Below are positions 56,368-64,000 of a stretch of 64,000 nucleotides of DNA, in pieces. The notes beneath the pieces are model-generated. The model made no database searches. It was not told the origin of the DNA and saw only the letters and a list, made by a program, of their open reading frames with translations. The position numbers were made by a program, and so were the translations under genes. Positions within the stretch are counted from its first letter, which is position 1; each line of letters opens with the position of its first letter. The DNA is from Brevundimonas bullata (GTDB lineage Bacteria > Pseudomonadota > Alphaproteobacteria > Caulobacterales > Caulobacteraceae). Location: the NCBI RefSeq assembly GCF_014207965.1, contig NZ_JACHLM010000003.1:372001-436000 (forward strand). Direction: 5' to 3'.

Positions 56368-57366
56368 ATGCGCTTTCTCGTCACCGGCACGGCCGGCTTC
56401 ATCGGTTTCCATCTAGCGCAGCGACTGTTGCGGGAGGGACATCAGGTTGTAGGAATCGACAACTTCTCCACCTATTACGACCCGCAGCTGAAAGAGGACC
56501 GGAACACTATTCTGGAAACCTACCCAGCCTTTTCTGTTGAACGTCTGTCGCTTGAGAACGCCCCGGCGCTGAACGCCGCCTGGAAGCGCCACCAACCCGA
56601 TGTCGTGGTACACTTGGCCGCCCAGGCCGGCGTGCGTTACAGCATCGAGCATCCCCAAGCTTATATTTCCTCCAACATAGTCGGCACCTTCAACGTGCTC
56701 GAGGCAGCCCGCCAGCACGGGGTGAAACACTTGCTGGCCGCGTCGACCAGCTCGGCATACGGTGCCAATCTGGAGATGCCGTTCCGCGAGACGGACAAGG
56801 CCGTTCACCCGATGACGCTCTATGCGGCCACTAAGAGCGCTACGGAGCTGATGGCGCACTCCTACGCCCACCTGTTCGGCGTGCCGACGACCTTCTTCCG
56901 CTTCTTCACAGTCTACGGCCCGTGGGGGCGACCGGACATGGCGCTATTCAAGTTTGCCAACGCCATGCTGAAGGATGACCCTATCGAGGTATATGGAGAG
57001 GGTCGCATGTCGCGCGACTTCACCTACGTCGATGATCTAGTCGAAGCGATTACGAGGCTAGTGCTGGTCATTCCAAGTGAGAGGCCGCCGGTGGAAGGCG
57101 ACACCCTTTCCCCCGTCGCTCCTTTCCGCCTCGTCAATATCGGGGGGGGCAAACCTAGCCCGCTGATGGACTATATAGAGGAACTTGAAAAAGCTCTGGG
57201 CAAGCCCGCGATCAAGACCTTCCTTCCTATGCAAGACGGAGACGTTCCAAACACGACGGCGTCACCTGCCCTCCTGCAACGCCTGACCGGCTACAAGCCT
57301 GAAACTCCGATCGGCGTCGGCGTCCCTGCCTTCGTGGACTGGTTCCGACAGCGTTACGATCTCTGA
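56368..57366 (+). CDS. NAD-dependent epimerase, UDP-glucuronate 4-epimerase-like
   Basis: The 332-residue SDR epimerase starts [20 protein letters not shown], with [33 protein letters not shown] and catalytic Ser/Tyr/Lys in [11 protein letters not shown] and [19 protein letters not shown]. The HPQAYI and [16 protein letters not shown] motifs are typical of UDP-GlcA 4-epimerases (GalAE/LspL), so it may act on UDP-uronic acids, including the product of the tviB-type enzyme. It shares one base with the following phosphoglycosyl transferase gene. Confidence 0.92.
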   Translation: MRFLVTGTAGFIGFHLAQRLLREGHQVVGIDNFSTYYDPQLKEDRNTILETYPAFSVERLSLENAPALNAAWKRHQPDVVVHLAAQAGVRYSIEHPQAYISSNIVGTFNVLEAARQHGVKHLLAASTSSAYGANLEMPFRETDKAVHPMTLYAATKSATELMAHSYAHLFGVPTTFFRFFTVYGPWGRPDMALFKFANAMLKDDPIEVYGEGRMSRDFTYVDDLVEAITRLVLVIPSERPPVEGDTLSPVAPFRLVNIGGGKPSPLMDYIEELEKALGKPAIKTFLPMQDGDVPNTTASPALLQRLTGYKPETPIGVGVPAFVDWFRQRYDL

Positions 57367-58013
57367 TGACCAGACCAACCGTGCGGACACCTATAAAGCG
57401 CCTCATGGACGTCACCTTATCGAGCGTGGCCCTAACGCTTCTTTCTCCTGTGCTGGCCATCACAGCGCTTGTTGTTCGCCGACATTTGGGCAGTCCCGTC
57501 CTGTTTCGTCAAATGCGACCTGGACTGCACGGCAGGCCGTTTGAAATGATCAAATTCCGCACGATGCGAGATGTGATCGGCCCCGACGGACAACCGCTGT
57601 CCGACGCCGAACGCCTGACACCCTTAGGCCGGTTCCTTCGCTCCACTAGCCTGGACGAGTTGCCCGGCCTCTGGAATGTGTTCAAGGGCGACATGAGCCT
57701 TGTTGGCCCCCGCCCCCTGCTCATGGAGTATTTGCCGCGCTACAGCGCCGAACAGGCCCGTCGACACAACATGCGCCCTGGCATTACCGGCTGGGCTCAA
57801 GTCAACGGCCGCAACGCCATCAGCTGGGACGAAAAATTCCAACTGGATGTGTGGTATGTCGACAATCATACACTCCTACTTGACCTGAAGATCCTCTTTC
57901 TCACGGTTCTCAAGGTAGTCAAGCGAGACGGCATTTCCGCCGAGGGGTCTGCCACCGCCGAGAAATTTGAAGGATCCCAGCACGTCATCTCGCAGAAGGT
58001 CGCCAACTCATGA
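57366..58013 (+). CDS. Small phosphoglycosyl transferase (PglC/WcaJ C-domain type)
   Basis: The 215-residue monotopic enzyme moves a sugar phosphate from a UDP-sugar to undecaprenyl phosphate, which starts the repeat unit. It has the re-entrant hydrophobic helix [20 protein letters not shown] with the helix-breaking Ser-Pro, then [11 protein letters not shown], the catalytic Asp-Glu pair in [34 protein letters not shown] and [15 protein letters not shown]. It lacks the four-helix extension of WbaP/WcaJ, so it matches PglC in size. It overlaps the acetyltransferase gene by four bases, as expected for the bacillosamine module. Confidence 0.93.
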   Translation: MTRPTVRTPIKRLMDVTLSSVALTLLSPVLAITALVVRRHLGSPVLFRQMRPGLHGRPFEMIKFRTMRDVIGPDGQPLSDAERLTPLGRFLRSTSLDELPGLWNVFKGDMSLVGPRPLLMEYLPRYSAEQARRHNMRPGITGWAQVNGRNAISWDEKFQLDVWYVDNHTLLLDLKILFLTVLKVVKRDGISAEGSATAEKFEGSQHVISQKVANS

Positions 58014-58642
58014 AACGGCTCGCCATTCTCGGGGCCGGCGGCCATGCGCGCGTCGTCGCCGATGCTGCAGAGGCTTGCGGTTGGCCGGAGATCAGTCTTT
58101 TCGATGACGCGTGGCCGGATGTCACCCGAGAGCCCTGGCCGGTCTTAGGCGTCGGTAGTGATCTGGAGACTCGTCTTGCCGATTTTGACGGCGTTGTCGT
58201 CGCCATCGGCGCCAATGCCGTAAGACTGCACAAGCAACGACGTCTGGCCAGGCTCGGAGCGCAGATCGCTTCAATTATCCATCCGGCCGCAACGGTCAGC
58301 AGACACGCCATTCTAGGGCCGGGCAGCGTCGTGTTCGCTGGCGCCGTGATAAATCCTGGCGCGAAAATCGGGGACGCAGCCGTCATCAATACGGCAGCCA
58401 CCATCGATCATGATTGCCGAATCGGCCATGGCGTCCATGTCTCACCGGGCGCGAATGTCGCCGGAGGCGTGAACATCGGCAATGAAACTTGGATCGGCAT
58501 CGGCGCCTCGGTGCGAGAACTGGTGTCGATCGGAGCTCGTGTAAGGATTGGTGCAGGCTGTGCCGTCATAGCGTCCGTACCCGACGACCTAACCGTAATC
58601 GGCGTTCCCGCACGCCCTCTTCAAAAGCCAGATAATGCTTAA
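58010..58642 (+). CDS. Sugar O/N-acetyltransferase (PglD/NeuD type)
   Basis: The 210-residue protein has an N-terminal Rossmann-like nucleotide-binding domain starting [20 protein letters not shown] and a C-terminal left-handed beta-helix of hexapeptide repeats ([40 protein letters not shown]). The catalytic histidine is probably that in [14 protein letters not shown]. This is the PglD layout, which N-acetylates the 4-amino group of UDP-4-amino-sugars with acetyl-CoA. The position between the phosphoglycosyl transferase and aminotransferase genes, with 4- and 8-base overlaps, fits that role exactly. Confidence 0.92.
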   Translation: MKRLAILGAGGHARVVADAAEACGWPEISLFDDAWPDVTREPWPVLGVGSDLETRLADFDGVVVAIGANAVRLHKQRRLARLGAQIASIIHPAATVSRHAILGPGSVVFAGAVINPGAKIGDAAVINTAATIDHDCRIGHGVHVSPGANVAGGVNIGNETWIGIGASVRELVSIGARVRIGAGCAVIASVPDDLTVIGVPARPLQKPDNA

Positions 58643-59810
58643 CACCCCCTTCTCTCCCTGGCCGAGCTATAGCGCCCAAGAGACAGACGCCGTCGCAGGA
58701 GTGCTGCGTTCCAACCGCGTGAACTACTGGACGGGTGACCTGTGCCGCGAGTTCGAGACCCGTTTCGCCGCCTGGGCCGGCACGGCCCATGCCGTAGCCC
58801 TGGCCAACGGCACGGTGGCGCTGGACGTCGCCCTAAAAGCTCTAGGCATTGGCTCGGGCGATGAGGTCATCACGACGTCGCGCACCTTCCTGGCGTCGGC
58901 GTCCTGCATCGTGACGGCCGGCGCCATCCCCGTCTTCGCCGACGTGGACGCCGACAGTCAGAACATCACCGCCAAGACCATTGCAGCTGTTATTACGCCC
59001 CGCACCCGGGCGATCATCTGCGTACACCTAGCCGGCATGCCCTGCGACATGGATCCCATCGTGGAGCTCGCGCGCGAACATGGTTTGAAGGTGATCGAGG
59101 ACTGCGCCCAAGCCCACGGCGCTAGGTACAAGGGTCGTAGCGTAGGCTCCATCGGCCACATCGGGGCTTGGTCCTTCTGTCAGGACAAGATCATGACCAC
59201 CGGCGGCGAGGGCGGCATGGTCACGACCAATGATAAGGCGCTCTGGGCCACGATGTGGTCGTACAAGGATCATGGCAAGAGCTGGGAGGCCGTTTACGAG
59301 CGTCCTCACCCACCTGGTCCACGTTTAGTGCACGATACCTTTGGCACCAACTGGCGAATGATTGAGATGCAGGCTGCTATAGGCCTGATCCAACTGGAGC
59401 GGATGACGGCTTGGACTAAGCGTCGCACTGAGTTGGCGGAACGGCTCGTCGTCGCCTGTGGCGCCCATGATCTCCTGCGCGTCCCTGCCACCCCTTCCGA
59501 CGTGACGCACGCCTGGTACCGCTTCTACGCCTTCGTCCGACCAGAACATTTGGCTTTGGGTTGGACGCGTGACCGGATGATCCAGGAGATCAACGCGCGC
59601 GGCGTCCCCTGCTTCCATGGCTCGGCGTCGGAGGTCTATCTGGAGGCGGCGTTCGACGACACTGGCTGGCGCCCTGCCGAGCGGCTTCCAGTCGCAAAGG
59701 CCCTGGGTGAAACCAGCATAGCCTTCCTGGTTCATCCGACCCTGACGGATGCAGAGATCGAAAAAACCTGCAGTGTGATCAATGAGGTCACGTCGCAGGC
59801 TCAGGCCTGA
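58635..59810 (+). CDS. PLP-dependent sugar aminotransferase (PglE/DegT type)
   Basis: The 391-residue DegT/DnrJ/EryC1-family enzyme transfers an amino group to the 4-keto sugar made by the dehydratase. Its PLP lysine is in GAWSFCQDKIMTTGGEGGMV. Other family marks are FAAWAGTAHAVALANGTVAL, EVITTSRTFLASAS, DCAQAHGARYKGR and GTNWRMIEMQAAIGLIQLER. The length and motifs match PglE/WbpE. Its ATG overlaps the acetyltransferase stop by eight bases. It is the last gene of the glycan cluster, convergent with the second NTase-HEPN gene 27 bases away. A GC-rich hairpin at 59815-59840 might serve as terminator, with weak evidence. Confidence 0.94.
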   Translation: MLNTPFSPWPSYSAQETDAVAGVLRSNRVNYWTGDLCREFETRFAAWAGTAHAVALANGTVALDVALKALGIGSGDEVITTSRTFLASASCIVTAGAIPVFADVDADSQNITAKTIAAVITPRTRAIICVHLAGMPCDMDPIVELAREHGLKVIEDCAQAHGARYKGRSVGSIGHIGAWSFCQDKIMTTGGEGGMVTTNDKALWATMWSYKDHGKSWEAVYERPHPPGPRLVHDTFGTNWRMIEMQAAIGLIQLERMTAWTKRRTELAERLVVACGAHDLLRVPATPSDVTHAWYRFYAFVRPEHLALGWTRDRMIQEINARGVPCFHGSASEVYLEAAFDDTGWRPAERLPVAKALGETSIAFLVHPTLTDAEIEKTCSVINEVTSQAQA

Positions 59811-59837
59811 CACCATGGGCGGTGGCGCCTGACGAAG

Positions 59838-60749
59838 TCAGCCCACCGCCTCTCGCAAAGCCCTGACACGCGTCTCGCAGGCGGCTGCGACACTGTTCCG
59901 GAGATTTTGCGCTGCGGTCACCATCTCTGCCAAATCGTCTGACGACACGTCATACTGATCGGAATAGCGGGCTTCGACGTAGGCCCGCTTGAGCAGTTCA
60001 AACCGCCGGCGATCAACACGGTTCTCGCGGGGCCAGACCTCAGCCAAGGCCTTCTCTCCGTCTTCCGCCAACGATCGGAGGAATTTGATGTTGTGGGATC
60101 GCGGAGAATAGAAGCTGCTCACGAGCAAGAAGCAGATGTAGGACGTCTCAACGGCTTGGTGCAGGTTGAACGCTGCGAGTCTGGCCTTCCCATTGGTTAG
60201 ACAGAAATTGGCTACTTCAATTAGATCGTCCACTTTCGGAAGCCACTGATCAAAGTACCGCTGCGCCATTGATTCAGCATCCTGCGGCGTCATGGGTCTG
60301 GGTGCGTTCAAGGGATGGCCCGGGAGGTCGTAGAGCATCACTCCGTCGCGATGGATATCGGACCAAAAGGATTCGCCGCGGCTGAGGGCCTGGTTCACAT
60401 CGGCCAGGGTGTGCACGATGATGTTGACGGGGCGGCCTATGTAGGGATCGCGCAGCATCTGGTCTTCGGCGACCCACCAGTAGGCGGCGATATCTGTCAG
60501 TTTCTCATGATTGACGACAATCAGAAGATCGAAGTCAGACTGATAGCCGTTCTCCGCCTCGTCCACCCAGTCGTTACGAGCGTAGGAACCGAATAGGATG
60601 ATTTTCAGAACCCTGCCGTTGCGTCGCCAGGGCTGGGTCCCGCCCCCGCCAGCTGTCAGGGCCGTCTCGAACGCATTCAGCAAGGTCGTGCGGATAAGAG
60701 CGAGCTCGTCCTGCTGTTTCTGCGGAAGATGATCGATATCGGCTTTCAT
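59838..60749 (-). CDS. Nucleotidyltransferase-HEPN fusion protein, copy 2
   Basis: The 303-residue paralogue of the protein at 41115 is similar along its whole length: [20 protein letters not shown] and [20 protein letters not shown] in the nucleotidyltransferase part, and [40 protein letters not shown] and YVEARYSDQYDVSSDDLAEM in the HEPN-like part. The catalytic GSxAR and DFD are kept. In the last HEPN helix the copy-1 ARYSEHYD is ARYSDQYD here, so the histidine is lost. Two copies facing inward at either edge of the 18-kb glycan locus suggest a duplicated accessory gene. The function is unknown, and no partner gene overlaps it. Confidence 0.88.
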   Translation of the reverse strand: MKADIDHLPQKQQDELALIRTTLLNAFETALTAGGGGTQPWRRNGRVLKIILFGSYARNDWVDEAENGYQSDFDLLIVVNHEKLTDIAAYWWVAEDQMLRDPYIGRPVNIIVHTLADVNQALSRGESFWSDIHRDGVMLYDLPGHPLNAPRPMTPQDAESMAQRYFDQWLPKVDDLIEVANFCLTNGKARLAAFNLHQAVETSYICFLLVSSFYSPRSHNIKFLRSLAEDGEKALAEVWPRENRVDRRRFELLKRAYVEARYSDQYDVSSDDLAEMVTAAQNLRNSVAAACETRVRALREAVG

Positions 60750-61506
60750 CCGCCGAGCCTAACCGATTTGAGGCCTTTCCGCACGGCGTAGGTAAAGAGG
60801 GCTGTCGAACCTTGCGAACACGACTGGTAGCTCGTCCGTCACGGCAGGTGGGTTGGTCCTGGGGACCCGTCGAATAATAGGTTGCGCCAGAGCGCATGCG
60901 ATCCCCTCAAGCTTGGGGGGAGAACTTGATCCAAACTTGTCGACGGGCCCGGCCTCGGTCAAGTTTGCCTGGCCCAACATCAAGCCTCCCTATTAAGCAG
61001 CTTCGCTCGCCAGCGCCCCCTCACGCCAGTGCCCCAAGGTCATCTCGATCAGGCCAACCAAACCCAGGAGGGCGTCAAAACGATCTTCCTGCTGCGTCTG
61101 AAGCCGTAGGCGTCGCCTACGGCTTCAGTCACGCTTGCGGCCGGACGACGCCCCTCCCATCCGCCGATAGCGAATATCTGCTCCGACCGGAGGAGGCGAT
61201 CCTCCTGCCTTCTCTCGCCGCGCTGGTGACCGAAGGCTAAGCCGACGTGAGCATAGGCTGCGGCCGAGCAGGTCTCGGTCATTACGACGCCGCGCACATA
61301 CCTCTGCCAAACGGAGCCGCGGCCGACTGCTCGGCGGCTCATGCAGCCGGCGCTGCCCCGTTTCGGCGCGGCGATCCCGGCTATGGACCCATGTGGACCG
61401 AGACTCAGACGGCGTGGGCTGCGAACGGTAGCTTAGAAAACCAGACGGCGGTTCTATCCGAGGTCACCGTTCCCAAGATTTAGCCTGTGGTGATAAGCTC
61501 GCGCCT
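60750..61506. other. Gene-poor intergenic stretch
   Basis: No reading frame here is convincingly protein-coding. The plus-strand frames (60896-61240 and 61247-61483) and the minus-strand frame (61049-61342) have irregular, repeat-influenced compositions. The stretch holds a perfect 31-base palindrome at 61098-61128, listed separately, and probably the promoter of the following small gene. Confidence 0.4.
61098..61128. repeat. Perfect 31-base palindrome
   Basis: Fifteen-base arms CTGAAGCCGTAGGCG (61098-61112) and CGCCTACGGCTTCAG (61114-61128) flank one central base (T at 61113). There is no T-run, and the loop is too tight for a typical terminator. It lies in a gene-poor region. It could be a protein-binding or recombination site or a mobile-repeat core. 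Confidence 0.7.
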
Positions 61507-61746
61507 ATGGACAAAGCCGATATCGCCCCCTCGGATGACCCAATCTATCGCGCTGGAGTCCTCATGGGGCGCAACCAGGCGCTGACCGATGTCATGGAGC
61601 GTCTATTCTCGCCTGATGCAGTGTCGGCCGAGAAGACCGTCCGAGCGCTACACGCTTGGACGCAACAGACCATGGAAGAGGTCCGGATCGAGATGCAGCT
61701 GGTGTTTGCTGGCCTTAGCGCAGAGGACGGCGACCAGGACGCCTGA
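61507..61746 (+). CDS. Small hypothetical protein
   Basis: The 79-residue frame starts MDKADIAPSDDPIYRAGVLM and includes NQALTDVMERLFSPDAVSAE and TQQTMEEVRIEMQLVFAGLS, ending in an acidic tail. The composition and predicted helices look like a genuine small protein. I do not recognise a family. It is the only plausible gene between the second NTase-HEPN gene and the MucR regulator. A GC-rich spacer with no Shine-Dalgarno of note precedes it. Confidence 0.5.
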   Translation: MDKADIAPSDDPIYRAGVLMGRNQALTDVMERLFSPDAVSAEKTVRALHAWTQQTMEEVRIEMQLVFAGLSAEDGDQDA

Positions 61747-62074
61747 TCTCAGGTCGCCAGCACCATAGCATCGCGTCATCTTGGCGTGCTGTTGTTTACG
61801 ACGGCTAAAGCCTTCACGCTCACCGGCTCCGCCGGCGGGCCAGCCCTGCCGACTGATCAAACTGTTAGCTCGCACACGATGCGTTGTACCGGAATCGAAG
61901 TGCCGAAGATCGCCGCCAAGCGCCGGCGGGTAACATCATCAACAAGGTTGAGCACGCGACAGCGGCAACCCTGGTGTGCACAAAGTCCGCGTGGACCAGG
62001 CAGTCGCGAGGCAGCGTAGCCTCAGCCGAGGTTGGATCCGGCAGGCTACGCTCCTTTCTCCCTGGCGCCCAGCC

Positions 62075-62575
62075 TCAGCCGACCGTCTTGGGCGGGCGAC
62101 CCCGACGCGGTTTGGCCGGCTGCTCCTGCGTCCCCAGTGACGGGCCAGGGTTGGCCGCCTTGGCGGTCTGGCGCCCGCCCTGACCGAGCCCTATGGATTT
62201 GGCGAGCTCCGAACGCCTGGCCGCATAGGCTGGCGCCACCATCGGGTAGTCTGCCGGGAGGCCCCATTTTTCACGATACTGCTCGGGTGTCAGACCATAT
62301 TTGATCGAGAGGTGGCGCTTGAGGGATTTAAACGGACGCCCGTCCTCAAGACAGATGATGGCGTCCGGCGTCAGGGACCTGCGGATGGACACCGCCGGAG
62401 CCTGGGGCTCTGGCTCAGGCTCGCGGGGCGCCGCTCTGGTCGCCGCAAGCGCGCCGTGGATCTTCGCGACCAGGCCGGGCAATGCGTCAGCGGCGATGAA
62501 GTTTCGGCTAACGAAGGCTGAGACGATCTCCGTCGTCATGCCCAGAAGTTCGTCAGGCGCGTTATCTTCGGTCAT
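62075..62575 (-). CDS. mucR: MucR/Ros-family transcriptional regulator
   Basis: The 166-residue zinc-finger-like regulator has an N-terminal helical part (LLGMTTEIVSAFVSRNFIAA). The MucR core SIRRSLTPDAIICLEDGRPF, KSLKRHLSIKYGLTPEQYRE and KWGLPADYPMVAPAYAARRS contains the Cys and His ligands. It ends in a basic AT-hook-like tail (PRRGRPPK). MucR/Ros proteins act as global H-NS-like silencers of AT-rich and surface-polysaccharide genes in Alphaproteobacteria, which may be relevant to the nearby AT-rich glycan cluster. A gap of about 150 bases separates it from the divergent GIY-YIG gene. Confidence 0.93.
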   Translation of the reverse strand: MTEDNAPDELLGMTTEIVSAFVSRNFIAADALPGLVAKIHGALAATRAAPREPEPEPQAPAVSIRRSLTPDAIICLEDGRPFKSLKRHLSIKYGLTPEQYREKWGLPADYPMVAPAYAARRSELAKSIGLGQGGRQTAKAANPGPSLGTQEQPAKPRRGRPPKTVG

Positions 62576-62728
62576 TGTAGTCTTTCACGTAAGAAGATCG
62601 AAATCATAGTCCATGGCGAAACGGACGCCAGCCCTGGATGCCCTGAGTTTTACAAATACTTTGCAGAACAAATCAGGACTGCTCGTTTAATTGCAAAGCA
62701 AGGGTCTGACGCTGAACAGGGGGACGTC

Positions 62729-63187
62729 ATGGAGATTTTGGAGCAGCTCAGGATCTGTGGATTCACCGAAGCCGGTCGGATCGCCATGGCGGGCGACTAT
62801 CCGGCGCCTACAATCGACAAGGCCTGCTGCTGGAGCGGAGGCGTCTACGCATGGGTGGCGCATTGGGAAGGGGCCGCTGAAATCCTCTACGTCGGAAAGG
62901 CCGGCAGGACACTGCGTCAGCGCTGCCGTGAGCATCAGGCGGGCTTCAACGGAACGGCCGGAAGCCGGGCTGGTCTTCGCAACGGCGCCTATCTCGCCGA
63001 AGCGCTTCGGACCGGCGCCAGGATCAGCATATGGGGACGCGCGTCCGCCCATATCGAACTCTTTGGGCAGTCGGTGTCGCTTTGCAGCACGGAGGAAGAG
63101 GCCCTCATCGCGAGGTTCACCCCTGCCCTCAATCGCAGCGCCAAGCCGAAGGTCCGGCTGGAGAGGCCGCCGATGAGGTGTGACTGA
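62729..63187 (+). CDS. GIY-YIG nuclease-superfamily protein
   Basis: The 152-residue protein has a GIY-YIG fold centred on GVYAWVAHWEGAAEILYVGK (the G-V-Y and Y-V-G triads), with the catalytic Arg in AGRTLRQRCREHQAGF and the metal-binding Glu in STEEEALIARFTPALNRSAK. All four key residues are in place. The family cuts DNA (UvrC, homing enzymes, Slx1). Small stand-alone members have unknown roles. It is divergent from mucR with a 150-base gap. No partner gene suggests restriction. It ends at 63187, followed by the gene-poor stretch. Confidence 0.85.
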   Translation: MEILEQLRICGFTEAGRIAMAGDYPAPTIDKACCWSGGVYAWVAHWEGAAEILYVGKAGRTLRQRCREHQAGFNGTAGSRAGLRNGAYLAEALRTGARISIWGRASAHIELFGQSVSLCSTEEEALIARFTPALNRSAKPKVRLERPPMRCD

Positions 63188-63715
63188 ACGCCGAACGGGC
63201 GCGAGGATGACACAAGGCCGGAACGCAGAGAGCCAGCGAGGCGCCCGACCGATGCTGCGTTTTGTGAAGGCGCGGATATCAAAGGCCGGCTGAAGGCCGG
63301 CGTCTTTCGATTCCGCGGTGCGCTGCGATTGGCCACCGGGACCAAAACCAGAGCATGATGGCCGATACGTCCGGTCCGAGCGCAGCCGCAGGGCCGATGC
63401 CTGCGGATATGGTTTGCAAGCGACAGACCCGGCGACAAACCGCAAGCGCATATCACGCCCCAACGCCTCGAGGAGAGAAGCGTCCTCGGTCGTATGGCCC
63501 GACAGCGTCGGCAAGCGACCCGGCGACAACGCAAAGGGGGGATCGCTCTCAAGCCGGGTCGCCGTCCCCCGGGGGGATGCCCCTCCTTAGGCGGCGCAAC
63601 CGCCCCGGTCCAGAACATTGGTCTCCTTGCCCGTCGGAGGTCTTCCCGCCCGATCGGGCGCGCCAAGTTTCAATTCCTAGCGCCTGATGTCGCCTAAGGC
63701 TGGCGCGTCGGACCT
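63188..63715. other. Gene-poor stretch with short direct repeats
   Basis: No frame looks coding. The two plus-strand frames (63318-63590, 63355-63687) and the long minus-strand frame (62687-63529) have low-complexity Arg/Pro/Ser-rich composition. An imperfect direct repeat GCAAGCGAC(AGA)CCCGGCGACAA occurs at 63416-63438 and 63511-63529. A decayed gene is possible but not supported. Confidence 0.35.
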
Positions 63716-64000
63716 TTAGACAATGACTGCCCCGAGTTGAGAGACTGGGGACTGACCGGACTGGAGCCGCTCGGCCGCCTCCTGAAGGGCTTCGCGATGG
63801 CGCAGCAGTTCTTCACGAGGCACTTGACGCAGGACTTCTCCGGTCCGCGGATCATAGATCTTGTAGATATAACGACCATCGCGCTCCTCGATGATCATGC
63901 GAGAATGGCCCGGCTCGGCCGCCTGGCCTTGAGCGGCGACGGGGGGCGGCGGCGCCGGAACAGGGCTGGCGGCGATATCCAGGGAGAGATCGGTCCTGGC
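63716..64000 (-). CDS. FlaG-family flagellar protein, 5' end outside window
   Basis: The minus-strand frame from base 64000 to the stop at 63716 encodes 94 residues. It has a variable N-terminal part (Ala/Pro-rich, APPPPVAAQGQAAEPGHSR) followed by the FlaG core YIYKIYDPRTGEVLRQVPRE, ELLRHREALQEAAERLQSGQ and a tail ending VSQLGAVIV. This resembles FlaG C-terminal domains (VKVID..TGEVIRQIP-type). An internal ATG at 63898 exists, but upstream coding is in frame to the edge, so the real start lies beyond the window. FlaG proteins affect flagellar filament length or assembly. Confidence 0.75.
   Translation of the reverse strand, partial: ARTDLSLDIAASPVPAPPPPVAAQGQAAEPGHSRMIIEERDGRYIYKIYDPRTGEVLRQVPREELLRHREALQEAAERLQSGQSPVSQLGAVIV

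Noticed and set aside
62687..63529. 280-residue minus-strand frame across the GIY-YIG gene
   Set aside because: Antisense to a recognised nuclease domain and low-complexity.

Overview
The window looks like chromosomal DNA of a high-GC alphaproteobacterium, most likely a Caulobacterales member close to Brevundimonas. This is inferred from the overall gene set (several TonB receptors with a FecI/FecR pair, a MucR regulator, a FYDLN-acid protein, a six-subunit Mrp antiporter, a biliverdin phytochrome of the HWE-kinase type, a FlaG-like protein), not from a database search.

Layout. (1) 1-5101: the 5' part of an Mfd-like transcription-repair gene runs off the left edge. It is followed by a DUF892 ferritin-like protein, an IS5/IS427-type element and a two-gene nucleotidyltransferase/metallophosphoesterase cassette. 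(2) 5346-11530: a red-light sensing operon with heme oxygenase, bacteriophytochrome-HWE kinase-receiver, and a large PAS/GAF hybrid histidine kinase. (3) 11688-13285: an IS3-family element whose orfB carries a frameshifting insertion, with small ORFs on both flanks, one of them cut by the element. (4) 13346-25567: housekeeping and envelope genes: a TraB/GumN-like lipoprotein-type protein, a TonB receptor, a POT peptide transporter, a GNAT-like protein, mscL, ihfB, rpsA, cmk, a small membrane protein, aroA with a duplicated N-terminal motif, and a FYDLN-acid protein. (5) 25693-30790: two identical tRNA-Ala(GGC) genes followed by an accessory segment: a Fic protein, hipBA with an operator array, a decayed large serine recombinase and a TonB-receptor remnant. 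(6) 30888-37167: a complete Mrp-type cation/proton antiporter operon (A-B fusion, C, D, E, F, G). (7) 37477-40681: a FecR/ECF-sigma pair facing a TonB receptor that is cut off after its plug domain.

(8) 41115-60749: a large surface-glycan locus bracketed by two paralogous nucleotidyltransferase-HEPN fusion proteins. glmM and glmS supply UDP-GlcNAc precursors. A membrane 4,6-dehydratase (PglF type) together with an aminotransferase, an acetyltransferase and a small phosphoglycosyl transferase (PglE/PglD/PglC types) at the far end form a complete set for making UDP-di-N-acetylbacillosamine and loading it on undecaprenyl phosphate. Between them lie a UDP-HexNAc 6-dehydrogenase, a Wzx-like flippase, a Wzy-like polymerase, three GT4 glycosyltransferases, GalE and a UDP-glucuronate epimerase-like protein. 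Most neighbours overlap by 1-8 bases, and the middle of the cluster is visibly more AT-rich than the rest.

(9) 60750-64000: a mostly empty stretch with a 31-base palindrome, a small hypothetical protein, a MucR/Ros regulator, a stand-alone GIY-YIG nuclease-like protein, a probably decayed stretch, and the C-terminal part of a FlaG-like flagellar protein running off the right edge.

No CRISPR array and no rRNA genes were seen. The items most worth following up are the NTase/phosphoesterase cassette, the paired NTase-HEPN proteins around the glycan locus, the reconstructed bacillosamine pathway, the aroA N-terminal duplication and the tRNA-Ala-associated toxin island.
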